From Steinernema hermaphroditum (Eukaryota; Nematoda; Chromadorea; Rhabditida; Steinernematidae), in contig CM059625.1 in the NCBI GenBank assembly GCA_030435675.1, positions 10,726,001 through 10,790,000 of the forward strand: 64,000 bases of DNA. The letters are read 5' to 3'. The notes below the pieces were generated by a model. The model worked only from the letters and a program-made list of their open reading frames with translations. It had not been told where the DNA came from and did not search any database. Shown here piece by piece: positions 10,570-20,739 of the stretch. The first letter of the stretch is position 1, and every line of letters starts with the position of its first letter. The position numbers and the translations under genes were made by a program.

Positions 10570-13107
10570 CTACGCCGAAATGGCTCCATCTTCGTCGTCC
10601 GAGACAACGTCATATGTTTCTGGTTGACCCTCCTTTCGTGCTTCTTTCGATGGGCTCGTTCCACCGTTCGGATATTCTCCTAAATCATGTAGTGTTTTGC
10701 GTAATTCATTGGTGTGTTGAGGAATTTCACTGCGTTTCTTGAAATCAACTTACCACTGACTCCGGATATAACCGAACCTGGGGCGCTTACTGGCTCGTGA
10801 TCTTCGTCCATCGGTCTATTTGGTTCGCCGCCTGACGAAATCTGTGGAGACTGTGAATGACCTTCATCTTTTTGAATCTTATTAGAATGGTCGTCCTCTC
10901 CATAGCTTGAGTGAGACCAGTTTGAGGAGTGTGAGTTTGCATTTTGTGGAGCAACATTTGCCACTACATTTCGCAAAGGGGTAGGGGTAGGATTGACAAA
11001 TCTGTCACCAGCCGTGTACCGATCGCGATTGAAAGTTTCAGTACTATTCCTCCCAAAGCGCTCGTTTCCATATGTGGAGCCTGATGAGAATCGGTCTGCA
11101 ACAATATCATCATTACTGTACTGGTGCTTTTAACAAATTATAATGTGTTATTTTTCCGTGAATCTATCGTAACAAATTTGTAAGTCGTACAGAGGGACAA
11201 AGTGCAAAACACCGAAATGTTTCATGTGTTCAGCTTGTTTCTTAAGAGGCCATCAGTGAGGAACCGTCAGTCATTGGAAACACTATGCCACACTAGTGCA
11301 AAATTTTTAGGATCATACCTGGACTGTTTGTGCGCAAAGGCATAGTAGGAGCTGGCGCGAATCCTGGTGGAGGAACACTGAAGTCAGGTACCAGTGGTAT
11401 AGATGGGTTCCCGGCTGCAACGTCAAAATGTGGCTGAACTGACAAGGTGGGGTGAAAGGGCGATACCTCCAATTTGATCCAATACGATGGGTGGCGGTGG
11501 TCGGGCTGCATCGAAAGGAGGCGGATTGTTGAACACAGGAGGAATAATGTGCGGTGCAGAAGGAGGAGGAACGTTTGGCTGATATCCTCGGATGCCATTA
11601 ACATTTGAAGGAAGGCTGGGAGCAAGTGGTGGATATTGGCCATTTGGAGGTGGGCCATCAATCTGCTGGTAGTTTCTGTTCGCATATGGACCGTCTGGGG
11701 GAATTGTTGGTGGGCCATTATTCAAACCATCCGCTTAATGAAGGACCATTGACTCCCCTGTTACCACAGTGCAGTGTGTACCGTAACATCCGTCATTGTT
11801 GCCGTTCGTTTGGTTAGCGAAATAGTCAGGAGGTAAATCTAATTTCAGTCTATCGATTTCCTCATGTTCGTTGTCGATTGATGACCGCAGCTCACTGCAA
11901 CGCAATGTATTTGTGTCATAAAACGAACAGTCAAGCGTACTCTAGCTGTTTTTCGCGTCGCTTGAGGAACTGAGTTTGCTCATTTTGAAGCTCTAAGAGC
12001 TCTATGAGCTTGTCATAAATGTCGTCATCATTAAGATTTGACAACTAAAATGCATAGGAAACGTAAGGGAATAAACAAGATCACCTGGTTTTCAGGAGCT
12101 TGCACGAACGTCTCTATGCGTTCCCAGAGAGATCCCGGTAACACATGTCCAGCATACCCACTGTTCGACTGGCTAGGAGGCGTGTATGTAGGATGGTTAG
12201 CAGAACTATTGTGTCCGCGACGGGATTCACGCTCGTTGGCTTCTCTGCCGGATCCTCTACCGCGGAGCCTGTCATCCGCATCGCGTCGCTCCCTATCATA
12301 ACGTCTATCTCGCCTTCTAGCTTCTTCCTCGCGGGTATCTTCTCGTCGATATCTGCTTCCTCCGTCGCGGTCTGATCTAAAACCAGCTACCAGATGCCAC
12401 CTTTCAAACCACGCGTAAACGCGTCCAATCGCAAAAAAAAGTCAGCTCGGGCAGAAGCACATCAACGTATGGGAAGGAACTAAATGTGAAACAAGAAAAA
12501 ACAGATAGACTCATATTTTCAGTTGGGCCACCATTAACAAAGTAAAACAACGCAGAAATCACCGCGAAATTGTTAATAGAAGACTACATACCTGAATCGA
12601 GAGCTTCTGGAATCTGTTCTGGTATCCCGTCCACTAAAATGAACAAATTGAGGTAAAAGGGGGATTTAGATCACTCACCTTCCATCGGCAAACGGATTCT
12701 TTTTAGAGAATGACAGGTTCCGAAATTTCTCAAAAGCAGTTCTCTTATCCTCTGGGGCCGGGGATGCCGAGTGAGAACCAGCGTGTTCACTTTCGCTGTA
12801 ACGCCGTTTCCGATGCTGAAAGCCAAGCTTATATCAAGAAATGCAAAAGGATTCCCACATTCAGATCGACTGAAGAACCTTCCATTGGTTCATCGTCATC
12901 AACGATCTCGCCTTCCTCATCCCCCATCGACCAACCCGGCTCACAACCCCCGTTTTCCTTCTCTTCAGCCATCATAACTTCATTGCTTGCTTCTTCCTTT
13001 TCAACCTCATCGTCGTCGACGATTTGTCCTTCCTCCTCTTCCTCTAGAAGCTCCCCAGCTTCGCATTCTACTTCATCAGGTGTTGCGGTTGCCTCTTCAA
13101 CTTCCAT
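10570..13107 (-). CDS. Acidic, RS/RD-rich nuclear-type protein of unknown function
   Basis: I do not recognise the family. The ATG at 13107 opens an acidic N-terminus with two near-repeats, GQIVDDDEVEKEE and GEIVDDDEPMEG. After a 43-nt intron comes HRKRRYSESEHAGSHSASP and EDKRTAFEKFRNLSF. A long exon (about 12375-12085) is Arg/Asp/Glu-rich (REEEARRRDRRYDRERRDADD) and ends with GYAGHVLPGSLWERIETF. A predicted coiled coil, DDDIYDKLIELLELQNEQTQF, occupies about 12040-11940. Pro/Asn/Gly-rich segments (PPPSAPHIIPPVFNNPPP) fill 11725-11300. The C-terminus is acidic (SDDEDGAISA, stop at 10570). This composition is typical of splicing or 3'-end-processing factors, but that is inference. Exon junctions between 11300 and 11000 are approximate. 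Confidence 0.7.
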
Positions 13108-15079
13108 TGAGCTTTCTTAAAGAATCAATTTTCAATTCACAGGAAAGTAAATCACATTTCACTGCGCGCATATGGGGATTGGACAACAAAAATCGTTCAA
13201 AATAAATAACAGGTGAAAATCACTCCGAAAATTTGATCACACAACGATTTTTGGTGAGAATTCTCACATTAACGACCGTGATGTTGCAAAGGAAGACGTT
13301 TACTAGCACCGTATCAGTCAGGCGATCACCGTGAAACCCAACAATTTTTCGACTTCAATCAAACCAATTTTTGATGAAGCAGTCGCTCGTAAAGCTAAAT
13401 AATAAAAAATAAAACCAATAGTTTCCTAGAAGTCGACAATTCGGGATAGTCGATGATCCTATTAGTTGGCGCAAGCATCGAAGCGGCGAAGGGCTGAATC
13501 CGGTCGATGCGTAGCGGTGGGCTCAGCGGAGTGTTGAGCTATCTTCTGTTCGGCTAACGGTGCAGACCTTGGAGTTACGGGGAATCCTCGGCATGAAAGA
13601 AAGTGCAGAACGAGTGGGGTCGGACGGTGTTGACGGTGTTCTTGGCGGCTCCGTGGCGTTGCGGCTCTCTGACGTTCCAGGCCTTCTGTGAGCTGGGACG
13701 ATCATTGTTCCAATAACGATGGCCAAGAACCAGAACTCAGTCAACTCATTTCTAAGAGAGCAAACGTATGGCCCAACCGATAACCATCGACATATATGAA
13801 GGATCGCAGAACATTTCAGCCATCTGATTATTGCAAATAATCAAAGAACGACGTTTCGTGCAATTCTTTGGTGAATATATTACAGAAAACGCGAGAGAAG
13901 AACATATGCTCTACAGAACATATGGAATTCTGATGACCATAAAAGTTTGTTATGTCATTTTCTGCTATATTAAACAGTCCGGTCACTCTCCTTTCACTAG
14001 CGTCTGTAACGATTTGTGGGTCTTGCAGTCTTTCTCCCTCTCTCAGTGAAGTTCGCTGAACGAATTTAGTAAGTGGTTGTTCTTGGCTGTCGTTGTTGGT
14101 GCACTGATCGCGCTCCGGCTCCCAGAAGGCCTTCGTTTTCGAATTCTTCGCCAGTTCGACGCCTGCGCAATCTAATGGGATTGTTGTGTTCTACTCGGAT
14201 TTCGTCTGCTCCATCAAAGAAATATTAGAGTATCACCGAATCATTGACTGCGGTGCAATACTTATCTCTCTTGTGCATTTATGAGACAAGCCATGGATTC
14301 GGGAATAGAAGTGGTGCCAGAAGAATATAAAGAAATGGGATGGTTAGATGTTACAACTATATGCAAAGCAACATAATATGAACGGTCAAATGAAATATTG
14401 TTTGGATGCACCCCCTTGGTGTTTTAAAAACGTGGAATCCCTCTGGATGCTGTGCTTAGTAATGACTTTATTACATGGAAACAGCCCAGTTATGGTGTTA
14501 ACGTACATTAATATAATTGTTGGTGTTTCGCCAGCCATACGTTGGATAGCCATTCGCTGATCTTCCGCAAATTCTTGATATGGTTAAGCATGTCGAATGT
14601 ATCCACGGTTATGTATCCAAGTAAGTCTATTTAGCAAGAAATTATCCTGAGATATTAACGAAGATGGAATAACTTTATAAAATTAACGACCACTATAAAC
14701 GATTTAGACGAGAACCACAAAAGGAACCAACTTTGTGCGCAATGTTTAGAAATTGTCAAAGGCGTTGCAAGGTGTGTAGTATGAACGCACGTTTAGAAAG
14801 AAGCTCTGGATACCTGTAAACAGCTATTCCTTTAGTGAAAGTGTCGGTTGTATGCTTGGGAGAAGTGGTCTAGGGAAAAACGAAGTGAGTGATGCGAAAG
14901 ACCGCCCCACGGTACCATTTAAAGCAACGTGCGCGTCCGCCCACAAAGCGCTATTTGTTCATTGTGGTAGTTATTCCAGAAGGTTGACTGCCTGCTACAT
15001 TCTTGTACTGCGTGTAAATGTGCATGTATTCAGCGTATTAATTACTAATTGAAGGATATGCTGCTCGCAATAAGAAGTA
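13108..15079. other. Divergent intergenic region
   Basis: About 2 kb between the acidic RS-type gene (-) and the FMRFamide-receptor-like gene (+), presumably holding both promoters. At 13523-13741 (-) there is an acceptor-flanked open stretch with a hydrophobic run FWFLAIVIGTMIV followed by Ser/Thr/Pro-rich sequence. It has no ATG and no clear downstream exon, so I note it rather than call a gene. Nothing else is recognisable. Confidence 0.4.
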
Positions 15080-17814
15080 ATGGAGGAATCGTCCTTCTGG
15101 ATTGAGTCCCCGTGCTACCACGAACCGAAGGTTCATGATCATGAACTCTATCAACAGTTAATCACCATAAACCTATGGCTTCTCATCCCGCTTACTCTCA
15201 TTGGTCTTTTTTTCAACGCTTCTGCATTGGTAAGTTTAACGTTTACGCCCTAGAGAGTAGGCAGCACCACGTCTCCTTGAGAACTCTTTCTTTTGCGCTT
15301 CCTTATAGAATCGCTGCAACCTTCTAGAATCATAGAGATTTCCGTAAACAGATAAGTTTACTGTGGAAAGTACTGGTTAACAGCTGAGAACATTAGATCT
15401 CCGCCAATTCGAATGCGGTGTTTGTCCAGTGTGTGCGATACTGGATTCAAATCCTATTCTGTTTGTTTTACATCGCCCATGTATCCCTTGCGGAATGCAC
15501 ATAAATGAGATTTGAAGCGCGGACAAGACCGCTAAGTCCTAAACATGTATTTATCCGGACGTCCAGGTGGTGCCACATTCTCAGAAGCAAAATGATTAAG
15601 GCGCACTGAAATACATATTTTCCACGTCGATTTCTTTATAAAGCTTTTCAATCAATTGTATACAATTCAACAAATCCTAGAAAGCAGTATCCATGACCTG
15701 CATTTGTAGAATCTCTCAGATAGGTGATATCTTCTATTTTTCAGATATGTCTCTACAGTCCACCAAAGATCACATCTGGAGTTTTTGTATATCTGAAAGC
15801 TCTTCTGATTCTCGATCACTGTCTCATCCTGATAACATCAGCAACAATCTTAATTCCTCAGTTTTGCGACAATCATCACTCGTCTCATCACACCTTTTAC
15901 GAGTAACACGCTTCCCTTTGAATGAGTTCTTATTTGTTTCATATAGGTTGTGCATGTTGGAACGACGATTTTTGAAGTACACCATGCCGCGGATCGAATC
16001 AACTGTAAATAGTATGCATGCTTGGACCATAGCTTCTCTTTCCGTTCATCGTTATTGGAAGGTGAGTTAAACAGCGTGAGAAAAGAAGTCAAAAACGGTG
16101 GGAAAGAGGGCTAAGCGAGGAGACGGATTTGTCGTCTCTATCTGCGATCCTAATCGCCTTAGGGAGTCGCTCCTGAAAACAAGCGTCGGGAACGGGGCTC
16201 CTAATTCACAAGGAGAATCTTTTTACCGGATATCTTAAGACTCGTGTGAAAGTGTGTTCTGGAGGACGAAAAAAGAGACGGGTTTCAGCTAATCGTGCTC
16301 TTACGCACAGGAAGCTTGATGACCTTTCAAGACGAGACATCTCTATTTAAAATGTGCGAAAGTTCGAACGAAGGCAAATACGAGCCATGAAGTTAAAACT
16401 TTCGCTTGGTAACGCATGCAATGTGTGCTCATCTCTCGTGAGAAAATGCGTCATTCGCTCCATGTTTGTTGTCGTGCAGTATACGTATCCTATCGGCGAC
16501 AACCATCGAACTTTAGAGGGTCCTGTCGAGCTGTCTCTTCTCTACTCTTGAGCACAGTTCGGCTGAAGAGCGGTTGTTCTCTTTACCCAGGCACGAACAA
16601 AATAATGCGATACAATGAAATCACTCTCATAGCGTCCAAGAAATGTAATATCGCAGAGGTGTTTCTTTCAACAAACTTAGCATTTCTCATACAATTACAC
16701 ATCGAAAAAGGGAATACCACTTATATTCTCAATCAAAGAACAATAGAATAGGCTAACAATAAATAAAAGGTACCCACAAATGTAAATAGATGTAGAAAAA
16801 TACCAAGAACGTTGCATTACAGATATCCAGACCAGTTGTGTCCCGTATGAAGGATACTGTGAAGAGGGCGCACATTATCGTATTCATCGTGTTATCAATA
16901 ACGTTCATCTTTCGACTACCGATTTTTCTCATCGAACTCCAGGTGAAGGAAAAGCCAGAACTTTTGATTCGTCGAAGGCCGACGGCAACCGAGGTTTATA
17001 AGAGCAAGCTATAAAAATATCAACCCTCTTTTCAGTTCCTTTCACTCTACCGAATCGTCTATCACTCATTCCTCGAGCCAATCCTCTGCAATGTTCTTCC
17101 ATTCCTGGCGATGTCCATTTTCAGCATCTTAACTCTTAGTGAAATTTGCCGAAGTGCCCACTTCCACTACAGTCAATTCAGCTTTGAAGGAAAAGGAGTA
17201 AAGAAAGTCGCATCAAGGTATAATCAACCGTAGTGTTAAATCCGGCCAGAGAATTCTAAGTTTCTCGTCAAATATTTCGTTGTCATGCATTTCAAATAGG
17301 GTTGTAAGCGCCGTTCACCGCAGAAAACGTTTTAGTCAACCGCTGAGGACATGTCTGCAGAAGAAAGCGGACGCCCTACGGCAAAAGCAGGAGCTTCGTG
17401 CAACTATCTCGATTGTTCTCATTATTCTCCTTTATCTCGTTTTCCATTCTCTCCAACTCTACGACGTCGTAAGAAAGTGGCAGCTTCTCTTTAGCAGCGA
17501 ATGCCCAACTAGGTATGCGATATACTTCCACCAGGGCATGACCGAACCATGCTCAATGTTACAGAAGGGACTATCTTCAGTCACACATTGGCACAGTTCT
17601 TTCCCTCCTTTCGGCAACGGTCGACGCATTTGTATTCATAGCGTTTACCAACCGTCTGCGTCAGTATGTCCAAATGCTGATTCGCAAGACCTCTCGCACA
17701 CTGTCAAATTCGAGTGAGCCGCCTCTGAGTCCACGGACCACAACAACCATCGAAGCTGCTCCCCTTACAGCTACAAGCTCTCGGTCGTACCGCCAGGATG
17801 GAACGTTCGTATAA
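15080..17814 (+). CDS. FMRFamide-receptor-like neuropeptide GPCR
   Basis: A rhodopsin-family seven-transmembrane receptor, probably for a short amidated peptide. The start at 15080 begins MEESSFWIESPCYHEPK, an extracellular Cys-containing N-terminus, then TM1 (LWLLIPLTLIGLFFNASAL, donor at 15230). TM2 is in the exon starting about 15745 (FVYLKALLILDHCLILIT). TM3 is in the exon ending 16061 (NSMHAWTIASLSVHRYWK), where HRY replaces DRY. TM4 starts about 16826 (ISRPVVSRM, then AHIIVFIVLSITFIFRLPIF). TM5 is at about 17036-17217 and TM6 at about 17297-17511 (ISIVLIILLYLVFHSLQLYDV). TM7 is in the last exon (LSLLSATVDAFVFIAFTN), ending in a Ser/Thr-rich tail at 17814. The HRYWKISRP and TM7 patterns fit nematode frpr-type receptors. 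The ligand cannot be read from sequence. A plus-strand AATAAA lies at about 17956. Confidence 0.82.
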
Positions 17815-17979
17815 GATCACGGTTGAAAAATACGGGTTACCCATTATTACAAGCTGGGGTCGCAACCACCCCGCCACGATGGACTGTGGTGCACAACCTA
17901 CCCACAGCCATCTCAACTCATAAAACATTTGAACAAAAACCTATACTTATTTGAAATAAAGATAAACTAATAAAAAAAA

Positions 17980-19321
17980 TTAGTTCTTCTTTCCCTCCAT
18001 TTCTTTTTCCATGTCGATAAGGGTCTTGACACCATCGTACATCTGCTTCACAGCTTGGTATTCCGAGAGACCGAGACGAGCCTTGTTGGAAATATCATAA
18101 ACACCGCCCTCCGATTCTGAGTGTTCTCCGTGAATGCCGCGCACCTGAAGGTTCAGCTTCTCACAGACATCCTGAAATGATAAGAGTAGAGCATGAGGAA
18201 TACGCGATGAAATTTGCTAACCTTGAAGTCCTTACGAGCAGAAACAAGAGGCAACTTGATGTGAACGGAAGCGCGGACGGTCGAACCAAGGTTGGTCGGG
18301 CAGAATGTAAGCCAGCCAAGGCGATCGTCACGCGAGAAGGGCACCTTGGTCTCCACAGCCTTGATTCCGCGAACAAGGCGATCAAGCACCTTGCCAACAT
18401 TGCTGCCTTGCTCCATGGAAATGATACGCATGTGATCTTCCTCGTTCACCCAGATAAGGAAAGTCTTGTCGTTGTTGTGGAAAATACCGCGTCCCTTAGG
18501 CCAATAGTTGCAAGCGTTCGCATGCTGCAGATGACGGTCACCTTCCTTAAAGAGGAAGTGGTCGGCAATGAGCTTGTTCTGAGTCTCCTTCGTCATTCCA
18601 GCGAGTGGGTAGTAGATTCCTTTCAGTTCCTTGTCTTTAACGGAGAGAAGAGCATCGGACACCTTCTTCTCCATGATAAGGTAGTCATCTTGAGTCAGCA
18701 GAGGGTTGAACGGATAGCCAGCCAAAGTACGTCCACAGCGAATGCTACAAGAACTAATATAGAAAAAAGTGAAACGAAAGCGTACCGGGTCGAGAGAACG
18801 TATTTTCCGTCATCAAGGGGAGGAAATTCAGAGACTTTGTCCGCTCCAAGATCGACTGGAGGCTGCTTGTCGGTTGGCTTGAAACCATGATAGTCCTCGA
18901 TAATCTTGTCAAAAAGTGGAGCAAACGTCCGGTAGGATTCAGCGTCAGGAGCGTAGACTCCAACACCGGCGTCAAGGTTGAAGACACCAGATCTGATGAC
19001 ATCGTATAGAGACGCGCCCATCTTGGTCTTGCGGTGTTTCAGTTCGTCCACAACCTCCTTCGTCAGGTGCTTCTTCAGCAAAGACTTGCAGTCCTTGGCT
19101 TCGCTAAGCTTTTTGTACGCTTCCTCAATCTGTTTGACAGTGAAAGCATCGTTCTCATTGATTTGCATGTTCGTCATGTAAACTTCACGGTTCTGAATAG
19201 CGAGAATTATTAAAGCAAATGAGGGTTGCCTTACATAGGGATTGAAGAGATAGAGCGCAGTAGCTCCACCAGCGGCAGCCAAACCGCCGAGCAATGCCTT
19301 GTTTTTCAGGAAAGCAGCCAT
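17980..19321 (-). CDS. Arginine kinase (ATP:guanidino phosphotransferase)
   Basis: Catalyses reversible phosphoryl transfer between ATP and arginine, buffering ATP in muscle and nerve. Four exons join in phase (19321-19235, 19192-18786, 18744-18222, 18171-17980) to give 402 residues. The catalytic core is complete: [18 protein letters not shown] in the N-lobe, [17 protein letters not shown] at the nucleotide site, [19 protein letters not shown], and the reactive cysteine in [18 protein letters not shown]. The typical arginine kinase length is about 355-360. The extra N-terminus ([13 protein letters not shown], then [15 protein letters not shown]) occupies its own exon and looks like a membrane anchor or mitochondrial-type leader. 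A strong acceptor 5 nt before the ATG suggests a 5' UTR intron or trans-splicing. The stop lies 165 nt from the convergent GPCR stop. Confidence 0.96.
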
Positions 19322-20739
19322 TGTACCTAAGCACAAAACAATTACTTACTAAAAGACAAAATGTCGACGGTTATTCGCGTGAATACTCGACGTGAATGTT
19401 CCCCATAAAAGGAAGGAACGTCAAAGAGAAGACCGGTCCTCACTTTGGAGGCACATTAGGAACTGACAGAAGCCGCGGCGCGCAAGCGTTTAAGCGTTCA
19501 CTATCGTCCCTTCACTTTACACGTTTAAACGCTCGCATCGGCGCGACCAATCAAAACGCAGAGAAGAAACACGCTCAAGACCACCCTTTTCATCGCGTCG
19601 CTAAAGAAAAACGTAAACGAACCTCTCATGTCATTGCAAAAATCACGTAGCAAGCGAAATATCACTCGCATGCTTTGATAAAATCGATTAAACCACGAAG
19701 AAAGAGACACAGTCACAAAGCATATACAATCAAAACCGCGGGCGGAGAGAACGCGTCCAGTTTGCATCTGGATTTCTGCAAAAAAATGGAGCCGCACGAC
19801 ACAACAATTACTTTGAAAATTTTGACAAACGCACTCTCACACCGCTGATAATCGGACGGCGGGAACATACGTATTTCAAGAAAGAGATTCCCTCAACCAT
19901 TCGTTCAGCACCACAGCGACAATGCCTAGCGAAACACTCGCTCGCAACAGAAAGGCAACTCTCTGCAGGACACGCCGCCGATCGAGCGTGTAAGCAAAAA
20001 CCCTCAAAGAGTCGGAATGTTGACTGTTATTTGCATCGATTGAATCGCTTTGCCATCGCTTGGTGTGCCTCTCTCTGTGCTAGCCATTCAAACATAGACA
20101 AAATAGACATTGTTATGACACGAAGATAAGTCAGCGCGTTCTGACTGCTGATTTTTAACACATACGGGACCCTCATCAGGTGCTCTTTGATCAGGACACA
20201 TATGATGTTTTTTCGTTTACTTGTGCAAATATCAGCTTGAATGTCGTTTCAAGACAGCACAATTAGAGCAAAATGACATCCACTGTTTCGCCTTAGGCGG
20301 AACAAAAATGCTGCAACTAAAATCATGTGGTTTTGAAAGGTTTTGAAAACCTGGCATGTGGCCGTTTGTCACGCGTAAGGTTTTGCAATTCGAGGTGCAT
20401 TAGTGGGCGTATGCGATTTTGGAACCGTTTAACTTGTCATCTATTTACGATGTTTACTTAAGAGAGAAGAAGCGATGGGACAGGCGAGCTACGGCGCACG
20501 TGGACTATTTGTATGAAGCCGCTCTTAGTTTATTGATCGAATCATACGAAGAAACCATGAATTCACAGCTCGATGCACAAGTAAAGCAACGCAGACATCA
20601 AGAATAGTGTTTTATACACTTCCCCTGGTGAGTTCAAAGATGATATTCAATCGCTAGGCTCTCCATAATAGGCGCGATCAGATAACGACAGCGACTTAAC
20701 ATTTGATTTTCAGTTGCGGACGGTTCAGTCGCTCAATCG
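19322..20739. other. Divergent promoter region between arginine kinase and the USP gene
   Basis: GC-richer than the neighbouring non-coding DNA. Around 19485-19545 there is an imperfect inverted pair, GCGTTTAAGCG and CGTTTAAACGC. An exon-like open stretch at 20407-20607 (+) follows an acceptor (GCATTAG) and encodes a helical, charged sequence (EAALSLLIESYEETMNSQL) ending at TAG. It lacks an ATG and I cannot connect it to the USP gene, so it is only noted. Confidence 0.4.

Noticed and set aside
15400..15480. tRNA-like B box (GGATTCAAATCC)
   Set aside because: No A box or cloverleaf could be built around it; it lies in the first intron of the GPCR.
18177..18890. Plus-strand ORF of 237 residues
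   Set aside because: It is the antisense shadow of arginine kinase exons, whose minus-strand frame has all catalytic motifs.
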